The notes below the pieces were generated by a model, which worked only from the letters and a program-made list of their open reading frames with translations, was not told where the DNA came from and did no database searches. From contig JAQBRV010000002.1 in the NCBI GenBank assembly GCA_028286285.1, positions 221,457 to 285,456 of the forward strand: a stretch of 64,000 bases of DNA. The letters are read 5' to 3'. Positions 7,852 to 15,866 of this stretch are shown piece by piece (position 1 is the stretch's first letter; each line of letters begins with the position of its first letter). The stretch is from Candidatus Saccharimonadota bacterium (GTDB lineage: Bacteria > Patescibacteriota > Saccharimonadia > Saccharimonadales > Saccharimonadaceae). Made by a program: the position numbers and the translations under genes.

Positions 7852-9018
7852 TTACAAAGCAGCCTCTGGGAACTGAGCGATGAACGCTGATGGGATTGGG
7901 GCTTCGAACACGCGTCGATCTCCAGTTGGAATCGTGACCTCTAGACGGTAAGCGTGCAGATACATCCTATCGGCTGGTTTGCCATAGACTTTGTCACCAT
8001 GGATTGGTGCGCCGATATAGGCCAGGTGGACACGTAGCTGGTGAGTACGCCCTGTTTCTGGCTTCAAAATGACGAGGCTTTGATTGCCCTTAGTGGCAAT
8101 TACTTCGTAGTTAGTCTGAGCCGACTTACCTTTTATATCAGCACGAAATGTACTCGGTGCAGATGGGTTACGGGCGATCGGGAGATCAATACGAGCCTCA
8201 GCTTGCGATAGAATCCCATCGGCAATGGCAAGATAGGTTTTTTTGGTCTTGCGATCGGCAAATTGCTTCTGAAGTAATTTAGCTGTCTCTTCGTTCTTGG
8301 CACCGATCATCACCCCACTGGTGTCTCGATCGAGGCGGTGGACGATACCAGGACGGTTGCCATCGAGCTGATAGGTCACGAAACGACGGAAGAAATCTGC
8401 CACAGTGAACTCATCATTCAATGCCCCCTTGGAGTGTGTCAGAACGCCGACTGGCTTATTGATCACGATGACATTGTCATCTTCGTAGATAATCGGCAGC
8501 GTCTGATCACTAAAATCCGTAGCCTCGGGCACATTAATCTCAACCCCGTCGTGTTCGCTAATGTCGTACTTGGTCGATGTCTGTACCTCACCATTGACCT
8601 TGATATGCCCGGCTTTGATATGTTTTTGCCAGGTACTGCGCGAGAAATCAGGGTTACGCTCGGTGAGCCACAGGTCAAGCCGGTGTTTGGTATTGGCGAC
8701 CGCATACAGATAGACGTCCTTGCCCTTAAACGGTAGGCCGTAGGTTGTCAGGTCGTCATTAGGATTGGCGATGACCATGCCAGTGATTTCCGGCTTGTCG
8801 CTATGAATTTGATCGGTGATATAGACAATGTCATCTTCGGCCGAATCATCGTAGAGCACATAATATCGCTGCTTGTTAAAACGAAATGATACCAACGTAT
8901 TTAACGGGCCAGGGTTGCTAATATGAACTTGTTCGATGTGCCGTGGCACATTATCATCACCGGCAATTTTAAATTTTCTGAGGATCCCTAAAACATCTGA
9001 ACTTGTAACTTTTACCAT
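7852..9018 (-). CDS. RluD-family rRNA pseudouridine synthase with an extra N-terminal domain
   Basis: 388 residues, about 70-110 longer than typical RluD. Residues 1-110 are not part of the family core and have no recognised function. An S4 RNA-binding domain follows (about 112-160, HRLDLWLTERNP...IKVNGEVQ), then the RsuA/RluD catalytic core with INKPVGVLTH and HRLDRDTSG, where Asp230 is the expected catalytic residue, and the C-terminal GRTHQLRVHLAYIGAPIHGD. The enzyme isomerises uridines in rRNA, probably 23S. Start ATG overlaps the trpS stop (TAATG) with GGAGG upstream. Confidence 0.92.
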   Translation of the reverse strand: MVKVTSSDVLGILRKFKIAGDDNVPRHIEQVHISNPGPLNTLVSFRFNKQRYYVLYDDSAEDDIVYITDQIHSDKPEITGMVIANPNDDLTTYGLPFKGKDVYLYAVANTKHRLDLWLTERNPDFSRSTWQKHIKAGHIKVNGEVQTSTKYDISEHDGVEINVPEATDFSDQTLPIIYEDDNVIVINKPVGVLTHSKGALNDEFTVADFFRRFVTYQLDGNRPGIVHRLDRDTSGVMIGAKNEETAKLLQKQFADRKTKKTYLAIADGILSQAEARIDLPIARNPSAPSTFRADIKGKSAQTNYEVIATKGNQSLVILKPETGRTHQLRVHLAYIGAPIHGDKVYGKPADRMYLHAYRLEVTIPTGDRRVFEAPIPSAFIAQFPEAAL

Positions 9019-10124
9019 TAATCCTCCTTCGGACGAAGGCCGACGGCTCGCTGAGCACGCAGCAGGGTTTGGTTGGCCTGGAGCCGCATGGCCGTCTCTG
9101 ATGTTTCGAGTTTGGTGAGGATCTGATCGTCGCTAACTGAGGCAAGTCGCAGCTGGAAATCGATCAGGAAAGCTTTGACCTCTTCGGCTACGACTGCCTT
9201 GAAGTCACCGTAGCTTGATTGTCCTTCAAATTCAGCAATCGTCTCAGCGCGTGGCCTACTGCGCAGTAGTGATAGGATTTCGAGTAAGTTGCTAATACCT
9301 GGCTGGTTAGCTTTGTCAAAGTGGATTGCGGCCTTATCATCAGTGGTAGCGCTCATCACCTTTTTGGCAGCCGCGTCAGGATCGTCACCGAGGAAAATAA
9401 CACCACGGCCGCTATCGTCCGACTTGCTCATCTTTTTGGTAGGATCGATTAGGTCTTTGATACGCAGCCCCTGATCGTTTCCGAAGAATTCATGTTGTTT
9501 CGCGACAGGCTCTGGCACGGCGAAGATATCGCCAAAGCGCTTATTCATGCGTTCTGCGATGTCGCGGGTGAACTCAAGGTGTTGTGACTGGTCATCACCA
9601 ACGGGTACGTACTGCGCGCCGTAGAGAAGGATGTCGCCCGCCATAAGAACTGGATAGTTAAATAAGCCTGCTGTGACTTCTTGTCCTCTGGCGTCCCAGG
9701 CAGCTATGAGTGAGCCGTTCGCGTCTAGCAACTTTCCTGTAAAATCAGATTGCAGAATGCCACGCCCCTTATCTTTAAATTGAGTCATACGCGCCAGTGC
9801 ACCAAAGCCAGTGAAGCAATCGAGGATCCAGGTCAGCTCGCTATGCGCCGAGATCTGACTTTGCCTGTAAAGATAAATATTCTCGCTATCAACCGGCAAG
9901 CCGGCAGCGACAAACAGTCGTGCGTTATGAAGAATCTGTTCGTACAATTGCGCGTGATCAATCGGTGTTGTGAAGCTATGAAGATCAGGAATAAACATAT
10001 TAATCTGATACTCATCAGACTTGGTCTTCGCCATATCGATGATAGGTAAAATACCACCAAAGTAATTACCGAGCGTTAGGTCGTTGTTGGCACGAATGCC
10101 AGTCAGGATTACAGGTTTACTCAT
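9018..10124 (-). CDS. trpS: Tryptophanyl-tRNA synthetase
   Basis: 368 residues, class I synthetase. The HIGH-type signature is LTLGNY near residues 16-21, the ATP loop KMSKSDDSGRG is near residue 235, and DQSQHLEFTRDIAERMN matches the family. It charges tRNA-Trp with tryptophan. First gene of an operon with the pseudouridine synthase and holB. TATAAT ends seven bases before the ATG, so the mRNA is probably leaderless. Confidence 0.96.
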   Translation of the reverse strand: MSKPVILTGIRANNDLTLGNYFGGILPIIDMAKTKSDEYQINMFIPDLHSFTTPIDHAQLYEQILHNARLFVAAGLPVDSENIYLYRQSQISAHSELTWILDCFTGFGALARMTQFKDKGRGILQSDFTGKLLDANGSLIAAWDARGQEVTAGLFNYPVLMAGDILLYGAQYVPVGDDQSQHLEFTRDIAERMNKRFGDIFAVPEPVAKQHEFFGNDQGLRIKDLIDPTKKMSKSDDSGRGVIFLGDDPDAAAKKVMSATTDDKAAIHFDKANQPGISNLLEILSLLRSRPRAETIAEFEGQSSYGDFKAVVAEEVKAFLIDFQLRLASVSDDQILTKLETSETAMRLQANQTLLRAQRAVGLRPKED

Positions 10125-10131
10125 TAGATGT

Positions 10132-10137
10132 ATTATA
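10132..10137 (-). promoter_or_regulatory. -10 of trpS, leaderless
   Basis: TATAAT with a 7-base gap (ACATCTA) to the ATG; no ribosome binding site. Confidence 0.65.
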
Positions 10138-10139
10138 GC

Positions 10140-10949
10140 CTATTTTACGTCCGTTGTCTCTTTGATTGAGCGCACCACTGCAGGCACGAAGAGTCCCGTT
10201 ACTTCGTGGGCGGCAACGATCGTCCTGAGCTGGATATTGGGCCTGTTTTTGGCTATCAATCGCAAGTTCTTTCCAACTACAAACGGATCGAGCGTGCCTT
10301 TGATAATTTTGACGGGCATACGGAGCTTTTGGACATCATGGAGTGAAGTTTGATTGATAATCATCGCCTCGAGCGCGGCCATGAAACTGTCGACGTTTTC
10401 TTCTGTCAGATTGAATGATTTGTTGATGAGGTTATATCTCGCTGCAAATGCAGCAAGTCTCATGAATTGCTCCGGGTAGGCACGTATAGATGCATAGAGG
10501 CGCCGCAGTACCTTGTCGCTTCGCGGTAACAGAGTCTTGACGTCATCAATCTGGTAGAATGGCGGACTACAAAGGATGAGTGACTTCACGAGCAATGGAT
10601 AGCGTTTTGCCATCTCCACAGCCACCAGCGCACCCAGGGAGTGACCTACCACGACAATTGGCCCTGTCAGACGTAATTTGAATAGCGTGGCTAACACGGA
10701 GTTGGCCTGCGTTTTCGCATTGTAGAGTGCCCAGCTTGGATGTGGTGAATCCCCAAAGCCAAGAAGATCGATGGTGATGACGCGAATATCGCTCGGCAGA
10801 TGCGCAATTACCTCACTCCATGCATCGCCTGAGTTACCAATGCCGTGAATGAATAGAACCGTGGCTCGTGGCTTCTTAGGGCGTTGATTGTGGCGCACAT
10901 TGAGGGTATATGGCACTTTGAGCCATTTGTGAATGAATGTGTCGAGCAT
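10140..10949 (-). CDS. Alpha/beta hydrolase
   Basis: 269 residues from the ATG at 10947-10949; the frame continues upstream into rpsI, but TATACT seven bases before this ATG marks the start. The alpha/beta hydrolase fold is shown by LFIHGIGNSGDAW (oxyanion region), the nucleophile elbow VVGHSLGALVAVEMA with the catalytic Ser, GTLDPFVVG (acid region) and a C-terminal His in AAHEVTGLF. The substrate is unknown; esterase, lipase or peptidase activity are all possible. Its stop is two bases from the trpS -10. Confidence 0.88.
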   Translation of the reverse strand: MLDTFIHKWLKVPYTLNVRHNQRPKKPRATVLFIHGIGNSGDAWSEVIAHLPSDIRVITIDLLGFGDSPHPSWALYNAKTQANSVLATLFKLRLTGPIVVVGHSLGALVAVEMAKRYPLLVKSLILCSPPFYQIDDVKTLLPRSDKVLRRLYASIRAYPEQFMRLAAFAARYNLINKSFNLTEENVDSFMAALEAMIINQTSLHDVQKLRMPVKIIKGTLDPFVVGKNLRLIAKNRPNIQLRTIVAAHEVTGLFVPAVVRSIKETTDVK

Positions 10950-10956
10950 TCTCTCT

Positions 10957-10962
10957 AGTATA
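10957..10962 (-). promoter_or_regulatory. -10 of the hydrolase gene, leaderless
   Basis: TATACT with seven bases (AGAGAGA) to the ATG. It directly follows the rpsI terminator. Confidence 0.65.
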
Positions 10963-10970
10963 GACCATAC

Positions 10971-11007
10971 AAAAACATCCCGCACTGATGTACGGGATGT
11001 TTTTTTG
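10971..11007. terminator. Terminator at the end of the ribosomal superoperon
   Basis: ACATCCCG and CGGGATGT pair around a 10-base loop, with T5 on the minus strand (after rpsI) and T8 on the plus strand. It closes the long ribosomal operon. Confidence 0.9.
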
Positions 11008-11019
11008 GGTGAAGTCGAA

Positions 11020-11418
11020 TTAACGCTTCGAGAACTGTTCACGTTTACGTGCTGAGCGAAGACCGTATTTCTTACGTTCTTTCTCGCGTGGATCACGCTT
11101 CAAAAACTCGGCTTTTTTCAGCGTCGAACGTAGGTCGGCGTGACCAACGGTGATTGCTTTAGCAATCGCCAGCTTGATCGCGTCGACTTGACCTGACAAA
11201 CCGCCACCTTTAACTTTGATAGTGATATCAAAGTCTTTTTGCATATTAACGAGGGCTAGTGGATCAGTGATCTCAGCTAGCAGCGTTTTGTTTTCAGACA
11301 AGTACTCGCTCGCAGGCTTGTCATTAATGGTCAGGTTGCCCTTACCTTTGTACAAACGTGCACGTGCTGTAGCAGCTTTGCGTCGTCCGAGGCCGTAAAA
11401 GTATTTAGATTCAGCCAT
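11020..11418 (-). CDS. rpsI: Ribosomal protein uS9
   Basis: 132 residues. GLGRRKAATARARL at the start and the C-terminal LRSARKREQFSKR tail, which reaches the P-site tRNA in the 30S subunit, are diagnostic. Last gene of the superoperon, one base after rplM, as in the usual rplM-rpsI pair. Confidence 0.97.
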   Translation of the reverse strand: MAESKYFYGLGRRKAATARARLYKGKGNLTINDKPASEYLSENKTLLAEITDPLALVNMQKDFDITIKVKGGGLSGQVDAIKLAIAKAITVGHADLRSTLKKAEFLKRDPREKERKKYGLRSARKREQFSKR

Positions 11419-11419
11419 A

Positions 11420-11860
11420 TTATTTAACCTCTACTTTCTCTGGAGTTTGGGCAGTATGAGAGTGGTCGCTGCCAGCAAAGACACGCAGACGCTTCATACG
11501 CTCACTCGAGAGCTTATTTTTCGGAAGCATGCCTTTGACGGCAAGTTCGATGAGTCGCTCTGGGTACTTTTCGCGGACTTCAGCCACGGTTGCGTCCTTG
11601 ATACCACCAGGGAAACCACTATGTCGGTAATACTTCTTGTCGTTTTCTTTGTTACCGGTAAAGACAGCGTCTTTAGCGTTAATGACGATAACATAGTCAC
11701 CACCATCAATGTGGGCAGTAAAGGTCGGCTTGTACTTACCGGTCAGGTAAGTAGCGATCTTCGTGGCGATGCGACCAACCGGTGCTTCTGAAGCATCAAT
11801 CAAGATCCAGCGCCGTGAAACTTCACTAGGCTTTTGTGAGTAGGTTTTTGCATTAACCAT
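11420..11860 (-). CDS. rplM: Ribosomal protein uL13
   Basis: 146 residues, usual length. RRWILIDASEAPVGRIATKIATYLTGK and VKGMLPKNKLSSERMKRLRVFAG are characteristic. Early-assembling 50S protein. Its start overlaps the rplQ stop by one base. Confidence 0.97.
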   Translation of the reverse strand: MVNAKTYSQKPSEVSRRWILIDASEAPVGRIATKIATYLTGKYKPTFTAHIDGGDYVIVINAKDAVFTGNKENDKKYYRHSGFPGGIKDATVAEVREKYPERLIELAVKGMLPKNKLSSERMKRLRVFAGSDHSHTAQTPEKVEVK

Positions 11861-12252
11861 TACGCTTTCACCTCTTTCTTAGGGATGCTCTTGAGCTCAT
11901 CAACGAATGAGACAGTGGCAAGTTGCGCGCCGTCACCAGTTCGCATGCGAGTCCTGAGGACGCGGACGTGGCCACTGTTACGACCGGTGAGTTGCGGTGC
12001 AATCTCATCAACCAGCTTAAAGGCAGCTGCTTGGGTAGAAAGCTTGGCAATCACTTGTCGGCGGCTAGCCAGGTCACCCTTTTTAGCTTTTGTAATCACT
12101 TTTTCGATGTAGCGAGCGGTCTCTTTGGCTTTTGGCAATGTTGTCTCAATCTTGCCATATTCAACAAGACTGGTCGCCAGACCCTTCAAGAGTGCTCGTC
12201 GTTGGTCGCGTTCGCGGCCAAACTTACGTCCTTTATATCCGTGTCGATGCAT
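11860..12252 (-). CDS. rplQ: Ribosomal protein bL17
   Basis: 130 residues. The N-terminal KFGRERDQRRALLKGLATSL and VRVLRTRMRTGDGA are typical. It lines the exit region of the 50S tunnel. One base after rpoA, the classical rpoA-rplQ order. Confidence 0.97.
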   Translation of the reverse strand: MHRHGYKGRKFGRERDQRRALLKGLATSLVEYGKIETTLPKAKETARYIEKVITKAKKGDLASRRQVIAKLSTQAAAFKLVDEIAPQLTGRNSGHVRVLRTRMRTGDGAQLATVSFVDELKSIPKKEVKA

Positions 12253-12253
12253 C

Positions 12254-13177
12254 TTACAGCTCCAGCTCCGCTAGCTTATCTTTCACTTCGTCGAGTGCTT
12301 TTGAACCAAAGCCCTTGAGCTCACGAAGGTCTTGTTCGCTCAATGTCACGAGGTCGTGAACAGTGCGAATTTCGTTGTTGATCAGCGCGTTGGCTGTTCG
12401 TGCCGTTAGGTTTAGGTCCTCGATAGGCGTGTTCAGCTCATTCGTCTCTGCTTCATCAGCTTGGCCGAGTGCAGGAGCCGCTTCAACAGTCGTGCTGCCA
12501 GCGAGGGCTGAGTACTGGTTAACCAGGATAGCTGCAGCTTCTTCGAAGGCTTCACGAGGGCTCAGTGAACCGTCGGTTTCAATGTTAACAGATAGTTTAT
12601 CGAGGTTTGTCTCACGACCGACACGAGTACCTGCCACCTTATAGCGGACACGGAGGACTGGTGTAAAGACGGCGTCGAGGGCAATCATGTCGCTGTGAAG
12701 GCGTGAGTCGCTTGATTCTTCAATCGTGCGGTACCCGCGTCCAGCTTCGGCGACGAAGTCAATAACGACTGATTTCTTCGGGTCATCAATGGTAGCGATA
12801 ATTTGTTCTGGGTTGATAACATCAACATCAGCGGTTGTTTTGATATCACCGGCTGTAATAACACCAGCGCCTTTTTTCTCAAGACGAAGTTCGACTGGCT
12901 CGTCAGTGTGGACGTTCAGGCGAACATTCTTAAGATTAAGCATGATATCAACAACATCTTCTTTAACACCAGCTACTGTAGTGAACTCGTGTGTTGCTCC
13001 TTCGATACGGAAGGCAACGATAGAACCACCACGAACACTTGAGAGTAGAACGCGACGAAGGCTATTGCCGAGTGTGTTGCCGTATCCAGCGTGGAGGGGC
13101 TCAATAACGAACGTAGCACTTGTGTTGCTGTGCTCTTCGACGTTCGCCAGTGCTGGATTGTGAATAACTTTTGACAT
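12254..13177 (-). CDS. rpoA: RNA polymerase alpha subunit
   Basis: 307 residues. The N-terminal dimerisation domain is seen in YGNTLGNSLRRVLLSS and the C-terminal domain, joined by an acidic linker, in LNLTARTANALINNEIRTVHDL...KGFGSKALDEVKDKL, the helix-hairpin-helix that contacts UP elements and activators. Spacing to rpsD is 20 bases with a GGAG site. Confidence 0.97.
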   Translation of the reverse strand: MSKVIHNPALANVEEHSNTSATFVIEPLHAGYGNTLGNSLRRVLLSSVRGGSIVAFRIEGATHEFTTVAGVKEDVVDIMLNLKNVRLNVHTDEPVELRLEKKGAGVITAGDIKTTADVDVINPEQIIATIDDPKKSVVIDFVAEAGRGYRTIEESSDSRLHSDMIALDAVFTPVLRVRYKVAGTRVGRETNLDKLSVNIETDGSLSPREAFEEAAAILVNQYSALAGSTTVEAAPALGQADEAETNELNTPIEDLNLTARTANALINNEIRTVHDLVTLSEQDLRELKGFGSKALDEVKDKLAELEL

Positions 13178-13197
13178 ATATGTAGGCTCCTTACCCT

Positions 13198-13815
13198 TTA
13201 TCGTGAGTAATACTCAACAATTAGTTGTTCGTTAATATCGGCTTCGGCTTCTTCGCGCTTTGGAACTCCGGTCACGCTAATTTTCAGCTTCTTGTGATCG
13301 CTCTTGATCCAGCCAAGGGGACCTTGGACAGAATCATTTACGATGTCGTCAATTTGCGAAAAGTAGCCAGACTTGATGCTCTTAGGGCGAACTTCGAGTT
13401 CGTCACCGGGCTTGAGGCGGATTGATGGAATATCAACACGTGTGCCATTTAGTAGGAAGTGTCCATGACCAACCAGCTGACGAGCAGCTCGGCGGCTTGT
13501 GGCAAAACCAGCGCGGTACACAGCATTGTCCATGCGGAGCTCCAGGAGCTGCAGGAGGTTTTCACCAGTCAGGCCTTCGCGGCGACCAGCTTCATCCATT
13601 AAACGTGCGAATTGCTTTTCAAGTAGGCCATACAGACGCCGAACTTTTTGCTTTTCACGAAGTTGTGTTGCGTATAGACTCTGTTTACCCTGACGACCAC
13701 CACCGTGCTGACCGGGAATACCAGATTTCTTTGCCATGATCTTGTGCGCTTTTGGATGCAGCGCATACCCTTCACGACGGCTCTGTTTAACAATAGGAGA
13801 TGTATCTCGTGCCAT
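13198..13815 (-). CDS. rpsD: Ribosomal protein uS4 (Cys-free)
   Basis: 205 residues. The S4 RNA-binding domain is present (LELRMDNAVYRAGFATSRRAARQLVGHGHFLLNG). The N-terminal segment ALHPKAHKIMAKKSGIPGQHGGG lacks the zinc-binding cysteines of the C+ form. It nucleates 30S assembly and often autoregulates the alpha operon. Confidence 0.97.
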   Translation of the reverse strand: MARDTSPIVKQSRREGYALHPKAHKIMAKKSGIPGQHGGGRQGKQSLYATQLREKQKVRRLYGLLEKQFARLMDEAGRREGLTGENLLQLLELRMDNAVYRAGFATSRRAARQLVGHGHFLLNGTRVDIPSIRLKPGDELEVRPKSIKSGYFSQIDDIVNDSVQGPLGWIKSDHKKLKISVTGVPKREEAEADINEQLIVEYYSR

Positions 13816-13817
13816 TA

Positions 13818-14219
13818 CTAGACCCTCCGTGCTTTCTTTGGACGAACGCCACCATGTGGAACGCCTGTTACATCTTTGATGCTCTCGACAGTGATATCAA
13901 ATGCACCAAGTGCACGAATCGCTGCGTCACGGCCTAGGCCAACACCTTTAACGAAGACGTCGACGGCTTTCATGCCGTGCAGTGACTGAACGTTTTCAGA
14001 TGCTTTTTCGCTGGCGATTTGGGCAGCATAGGCGGTGCCTTTTTTGCTACCACGGAAACCACAGGCACCAGCACTGCTGGCGGCGAGAACGTTACCCTTT
14101 TTATCGGTAAACGTGATTATAGTGTTATTAAATGTTGCTTGGATGTGCAGCTGACCAGCAGGAACTGATCGGCGCTGTTTCTTACGAGTTGTTTTAGTTG
14201 TCGTTGTTGCTTCAGCCAT
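13818..14219 (-). CDS. rpsK: Ribosomal protein uS11
   Basis: 133 residues. FNNTIITFTDKKGNVLAASSAG and the C-terminal VPHGGVRPKKARRV are diagnostic. 30S platform protein. Two bases upstream of rpsD. Confidence 0.97.
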   Translation of the reverse strand: MAEATTTTKTTRKKQRRSVPAGQLHIQATFNNTIITFTDKKGNVLAASSAGACGFRGSKKGTAYAAQIASEKASENVQSLHGMKAVDVFVKGVGLGRDAAIRALGAFDITVESIKDVTGVPHGGVRPKKARRV

Positions 14220-14234
14220 ATATCAAGTTCCTTT

Positions 14235-14621
14235 CTACGTCTTAGACGCTGCTTTTTTCTGTGTGCCACCAACTGCTACGGCGCGTCCCTTACGAGTTCG
14301 TGCATTCGTTCGAGTACGCTGGCCGTTAACCGGGAGACCTGCTTTATGGCGAAGTCCGCGGTAGGCGCCCACATCTTTAAGTCGTTTAATATTGTTGGTA
14401 ACGAGACGTTGGAGATCGCCTTCGACGGTGTAATTTTTGTCAATTACCTCGCGAAGTCGTTGTTCTTCAGCCTCGGTGAGATCTTTCACCCGAGTGGTCG
14501 GCTCAATTGCTGCCGCCGCAAGGATGTCTCGAGCAAATGTCGGACCAACACCATAAATATAGGTGAGAGCCACGTGCACTTGTTTTTCTGAAGGGATGGT
14601 TACCCCTGCAATTCGAGCCAT
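14235..14621 (-). CDS. rpsM: Ribosomal protein uS13
   Basis: 128 residues. [26 protein letters not shown] and [25 protein letters not shown] are typical. It lies in the 30S head and contacts the 50S subunit. Confidence 0.97.
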   Translation of the reverse strand: MARIAGVTIPSEKQVHVALTYIYGVGPTFARDILAAAAIEPTTRVKDLTEAEEQRLREVIDKNYTVEGDLQRLVTNNIKRLKDVGAYRGLRHKAGLPVNGQRTRTNARTRKGRAVAVGGTQKKAASKT

Positions 14622-14623
14622 GC

Positions 14624-14740
14624 TTAACCCTGCCTTTGCTTGTTCTTAGGTTTTTTCTTGTTGATGACGCGGAGTACGCCTTTACGGCGAACTATTTGGT
14701 CATCGGGACTGATTTTCTTGACACTCGCACGAACTTTCAT
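14624..14740 (-). CDS. rpmJ: Ribosomal protein bL36 (Cys-free)
   Basis: 38 residues, ATG at 14738-14740 and TAA at 14624-14626. It starts [20 protein letters not shown] and ends KPKNKQRQG, a clear L36. The normal zinc-finger ligands (CxxC...C...H) are replaced by Ser, Asp and Asn, so it should not bind zinc. It stabilises 23S rRNA near the peptidyl transferase region. Two bases separate it from rpsM, in the usual infA-rpmJ-rpsM order. Confidence 0.95.
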   Translation of the reverse strand: MKVRASVKKISPDDQIVRRKGVLRVINKKKPKNKQRQG

Positions 14741-14776
14741 GAGCGCTTAGTACTCTCTCGGTCAAACCCGTTTAAT

Positions 14777-15031
14777 TTAATTTCCTGCAGACACCCTAGG
14801 GGTCTGCTCGTCTTTCATGCGGAAGCTGATTCTGCCCTTCGTAAGATCGTAAGGGGTCAACTCAACTTCCACCCAATCGCCGGGAACAAGTCGGATATAG
14901 TGCTTGCGCATTTTACCTGAAATGTGGGCAATAATACTATGGCCATTCTCGAGTTCTACCTTGAACTGAGTATTAGGCAGTGCTTCCACCACCTTTCCTT
15001 TCAGTTTGATTACTTCCTTTTGACTAGCCAT
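14777..15031 (-). CDS. infA: Translation initiation factor IF-1
   Basis: 84 residues from the ATG at 15029-15031, opening [20 protein letters not shown]; the frame is open further upstream but the OB fold starts here. The S1/OB fold is complete ([30 protein letters not shown]...[10 protein letters not shown]), with about 12 extra C-terminal residues. IF-1 blocks the A site during initiation. The -10 TATAAT lies 15 bases before the ATG and there is no Shine-Dalgarno site. Confidence 0.95.
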   Translation of the reverse strand: MASQKEVIKLKGKVVEALPNTQFKVELENGHSIIAHISGKMRKHYIRLVPGDWVEVELTPYDLTKGRISFRMKDEQTPRVSAGN

Positions 15032-15046
15032 AGATAACAGTAGTTC

Positions 15047-15075
15047 ATTATACATGAATTGTACTCTGCTCGCAA
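15047..15075 (-). promoter_or_regulatory. Promoter P2 of infA
   Basis: TTGCGA, 17-base spacer, TATAAT on the minus strand. The predicted transcript has only about eight untranslated bases. Confidence 0.65.
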
Positions 15076-15091
15076 GCATTTTTGAGAATTA

Positions 15092-15117
15092 CATTCGTGT
15101 CTCTACCAGCACGAATG
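15092..15117 (-). promoter_or_regulatory. Leader hairpin between infA promoters P1 and P2
   Basis: CATTCGTG and CACGAATG form a perfect 8-bp stem with a 10-base loop, starting about ten bases into the P1 transcript. It could be a ribosomal-protein autoregulation site, but no known consensus was matched. Confidence 0.4.
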
Positions 15118-15133
15118 CTTTATTGATACTCCT

Positions 15134-15161
15134 ATTGTAGCGTAGTGTATAAATTCGTCAA
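15134..15161 (-). promoter_or_regulatory. Promoter P1 of infA
   Basis: TTGACG, 16-base spacer, TACAAT on the minus strand, just after the sortase-like gene. It would give a leader of about 95 bases. Confidence 0.6.
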
Positions 15162-15164
15162 GTC

Positions 15165-15851
15165 TTACTGATCGCTTATAGTGGCTCGGAGCATAACGCG
15201 CTGGTCGAATTGCTGAATCTTTGGTACCCAATTGCCAGCGGTGGTGATGAGGCTGAGACCTTCTTTGTCATCATCAATCGGCAACATCATCTGTTTCATG
15301 CCCGTGGTATTAACTTCGTCAAGTGACATCAGGTTATTCTCTACCACGCTATATGTAAATTTCTTGCCGTCGCCGCGCTCAATCGTAATCTTGTCGCCAG
15401 ACTGAAGCGTACCGAGCTTTGTGAACGCGCCAGTTTTATCGGCACCACCACTGTGTCCATCAATCAGCACTGCGCCATAGCCTTGACCTGGAGCAGCGCT
15501 TTTCTCGTACCAACCAGTGTCGTGGATGTTTTTGGGCATATCTATCAGGTTATTTGCGTTCAAGCCAATCTTTTGCACTCGAATGTGTTCTATACCAAGT
15601 TTAGGGATAGAGATGTATCGAGGATGCGTCGCTGGAACCGTGTAGCTATCAATGCTTACTTGAGAGACATCAGACTCATTAACTCGAGGATCAGCGGATG
15701 CAATAGGAAGTGGGATTGGTGGCATTTCACCTGTGGTATACCATTTGTAAGCATACCAACCGCTCACCGCCAGAAGAGCCACGAAAAGAAGTACAAAGAA
15801 CCATCGCCATAGGTGAAATTCCCGTTTTTCTTTTATTTCAAGTCCCGCCAT
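15165..15851 (-). CDS. Sortase-fold membrane protein lacking the catalytic cysteine
   Basis: 228 residues. An N-terminal membrane helix (FFVLLFVALLAVSGWYAY, about 16-33) precedes the sortase beta-barrel: SIPKLGIEHIRVQKIG, GAVLIDGHSGG with His133, DKITIERGDGKKFTYSV, and FDQRVMLRA with Arg218. In active sortases the strand before the Arg ends in TxTC; here it reads LITTAGN with Thr204 (codon ACC) in the Cys place. His and Arg are kept. Sortases join LPxTG-type proteins to peptidoglycan or pili by a Cys thioester, so this protein is probably inactive as a transpeptidase, or has changed chemistry. It sits where adk and map usually lie. Confidence 0.85.
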   Translation of the reverse strand: MAGLEIKEKREFHLWRWFFVLLFVALLAVSGWYAYKWYTTGEMPPIPLPIASADPRVNESDVSQVSIDSYTVPATHPRYISIPKLGIEHIRVQKIGLNANNLIDMPKNIHDTGWYEKSAAPGQGYGAVLIDGHSGGADKTGAFTKLGTLQSGDKITIERGDGKKFTYSVVENNLMSLDEVNTTGMKQMMLPIDDDKEGLSLITTAGNWVPKIQQFDQRVMLRATISDQ

Positions 15852-15866
15852 AGCCTCTTTCGTATC

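Noticed and set aside
10950..11096. Extended N-terminus of the alpha/beta hydrolase
   Set aside because: It would overlap rpsI and cross its terminator; a -10 box lies seven bases before the chosen ATG.
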